Source of the DNA: Pseudomonadota bacterium
GTDB lineage: Bacteria > Pseudomonadota > Gammaproteobacteria > Acidiferrobacterales > Acidiferrobacteraceae
Direction: 5' to 3'
Assembly (NCBI GenBank): GCA_021795255.1
Contig: JAJYPQ010000232.1
Location: forward strand, 1 to 6,567
Length of the DNA stretch: 6,567 nucleotides
Below, piece after piece: positions 5,629-6,567 of the stretch (position 1 is the first letter of the stretch; each line of letters begins with the position of its first letter). The position numbers and the translations under genes are program-made. Below the pieces are notes generated by a model. That model saw only the letters and a program-made list of their open reading frames with translations, was not told where the DNA came from and ran no database searches.

Positions 5629-6272
5629 GACCGCACCTTACAGAAATGGGCCAAATCGAAATCGCGAATGCCCGGCAGCTCGAAGGCCTGGTGAGAAACG
5701 ATCAAGGCAAGCCCACCCGATGCCATGTGTTCCCCGATAAGAGACGACAAACTGGCCACTGCGGCGACATCCAGGGCCGTGAAGGGTTCGTCCAATATCC
5801 ACAACGGCCGCCGTAACACCAGAAGTCTGGCCAAGGCGAGCCGGCGCTTTTGCCCCTGGGACAGATGACGCGCGGGCTTATCGGCCAACCTCGCAAGTCC
5901 CACGCGATCAAGGGCCGCCTCGACGCCGAGCGCGGCATCCTGGCCTCGCGCAAAGACCCGGACCGCCCTTTCCAGGTTCTCGGAGGCGGTCAATTCCCCC
6001 TGAACGCCGTTCAGGTGCCCGACATAGGCTAGCTCGGCCGCGAACTCTTCGGCCAAGTCCGAGGTTCGTTCGCCTCGCCAACGCACGTCACCGCGGAGCG
6101 GCCGCGACAGACCGCAGAGGGCACGCAACAAGGTGGTCTTTCCAAGGCCGTTAGGTCCTCGGACATGAAGCGCTTCGCCCGCGTCCAGTTGCAGCGATAG
6201 GCCCGCAAAAAGCGTCCTGTCCCCGCGCGCGCACGCCAAGCCCCGAACGGAAAAAAGCGGATGGTCGCTCAC
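5625..6272 (-). CDS. ccmA: Heme exporter ATP-binding protein CcmA
   Basis: This is the 215-residue ABC ATPase that powers the CcmAB part of cytochrome c maturation, on the cytoplasmic side. The domain order is complete: Walker A GPNGLGKTT (39-47), Q-loop region near 86-95, signature LSQGQKRRLALARL (137-150), Walker B LWILDEP (157-163) with catalytic Glu162, D-loop ALD, and switch His194 in IVSHQ. The opening VRGLACARGDRTLFAGLSLQL is typical of CcmA rather than other ABC ATPases, and ccmB follows directly. The start is GTG 6272, overlapping the stop of the TPR gene as GTGA, with AAGGTG just upstream. Length is slightly above the usual 200-210. Confidence 0.96.
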   Translation of the reverse strand: MSDHPLFSVRGLACARGDRTLFAGLSLQLDAGEALHVRGPNGLGKTTLLRALCGLSRPLRGDVRWRGERTSDLAEEFAAELAYVGHLNGVQGELTASENLERAVRVFARGQDAALGVEAALDRVGLARLADKPARHLSQGQKRRLALARLLVLRRPLWILDEPFTALDVAAVASLSSLIGEHMASGGLALIVSHQAFELPGIRDFDLAHFCKVRS

Positions 6273-6567
6273 GGCACCTTGGGCTGAACGGATGCCCCTT
6301 TCGGCGGACCCGTGCGTGGACCTTGGCCAAGCTGCTGGCGGATCTTGATGAGTGCCGTCCGGACCCCGGCCTGGGCCTTACTGCCCGGGGGCAATTCGGC
6401 CTCGAGCCTGCGCCAATACGCGAGGGTCCGGTGGAGATGGTGGGCATTGTAGGCGGCCAATCCCAAAAACCACAGGGCATCCTGTTGTCTCGGATCGCGT
6501 GCGTACAAACGTCGATAGAGCCGGTCCACCAAACCCGTCGTCTGACTGGGATGGGAGGTAAGATCGG
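6269..6567 (-). CDS. TPR protein of cytochrome c biogenesis, CcmI/CycH-like, C-terminal part
   Basis: The frame is open from the right window edge to TGA 6269-6271 and gives about 99 residues. LVDRLYRRLYARDPRQQDAL and WFLGLAAYNAHHLHRTLAYWRRLEAELPPGS form a TPR-type helix pair with the Trp/Leu/Gly/Ala/Tyr pattern seen in the TPR part of CcmI (CycH) or CcmH-TPR fusion proteins. These present apocytochrome to the heme ligase. A basic, proline-rich tail (GPRTGPPKGASVQPKVP) follows. Upstream codons to the edge are in frame without a convincing start, so the gene is truncated by the window. Membership of the ccm operon rests on its GTGA overlap with ccmA and the TPR. Whether it is CcmI, a CcmH fusion or an unrelated TPR protein cannot be settled from this fragment. 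Confidence 0.75.
   Translation of the reverse strand, partial: DLTSHPSQTTGLVDRLYRRLYARDPRQQDALWFLGLAAYNAHHLHRTLAYWRRLEAELPPGSKAQAGVRTALIKIRQQLGQGPRTGPPKGASVQPKVP

Larger units (their letters stand above)
3065..6567 (-). other. Cytochrome c maturation (System I) operon, right end outside window
   Basis: Seven genes on the minus strand run without gaps: TPR gene, ccmA, ccmB, ccmC, ccmD, ccmE, ccmG. Each stop overlaps the next start by four bases: GTGA at 6269-6272, GTGA at 5625-5628, TTGA at 4945-4948, ATGA at 4208-4211, ATGA at 4032-4035 and GTGA at 3595-3598. This points to one mRNA with coupled translation. The promoter must lie right of the window. ccmF and ccmH are not between ccmE and ccmG, nor anywhere else here. 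Confidence 0.9.

Noticed and set aside
1..6567. CRISPR arrays, tRNA or rRNA genes, insertion sequences, attachment sites
   Set aside because: No regularly spaced repeats, cloverleaf sequence, transposase motif or terminal inverted repeats were seen on reading either strand.

Overview
The window looks like chromosomal DNA from a GC-rich proteobacterium. The evidence is a System I (Ccm) cytochrome c maturation operon, a mercury-type MerR regulator, MsrB, and a molybdenum-hydroxylase remnant next to a MocA-type cytidylyltransferase. A Tat-exported protein with a DsrE-like C-terminus would fit a lithotrophic, sulfur-handling gammaproteobacterium or relative, but that is a guess; nothing here fixes the taxon.

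Left part, plus strand (1-2427). The window opens in the last 55 codons of msrB. After about 210 bp comes a decayed gene for the small [2Fe-2S] subunit of an isoquinoline 1-oxidoreductase/CoxS-like molybdenum hydroxylase. It has a one-base frame break, a lost residue in one cysteine motif and a Cys-to-Ser change in another. The frame break lies in a perfect 22-bp palindrome. The remnant's frame ends in an ATGA overlap with an intact MocA-like gene, whose product would make the cytosine-dinucleotide cofactor of such enzymes. No large catalytic subunit is present. Next is a free-standing gene for a 258-residue Tat-signal protein with a DsrE-like end.

Middle (2428-3064). A MerR-family gene on the minus strand converges on the Tat gene. 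Its cysteines match the Hg(II) ligand spacing of MerR, but no mer resistance gene is in the window.

Right part, minus strand (3065-6567). This is a tightly packed operon, in transcription order: TPR gene (CcmI-like, cut by the window edge), ccmA, ccmB, ccmC, ccmD, ccmE, ccmG. Each of the six junctions is a 4-base stop/start overlap (NTGA), so translational coupling is likely throughout. CcmAB with CcmC and CcmD load heme onto and release it from CcmE, and CcmG handles apocytochrome thiols. ccmF and ccmH, usually beside ccmE and ccmG, are absent here and may lie upstream, beyond the right edge.

I see no wholly new system. The points most worth a second look are the palindrome at the frame break, the Tat/DsrE-like protein, the orphan Hg-type MerR, and the order and non-ATG starts of the ccm genes.
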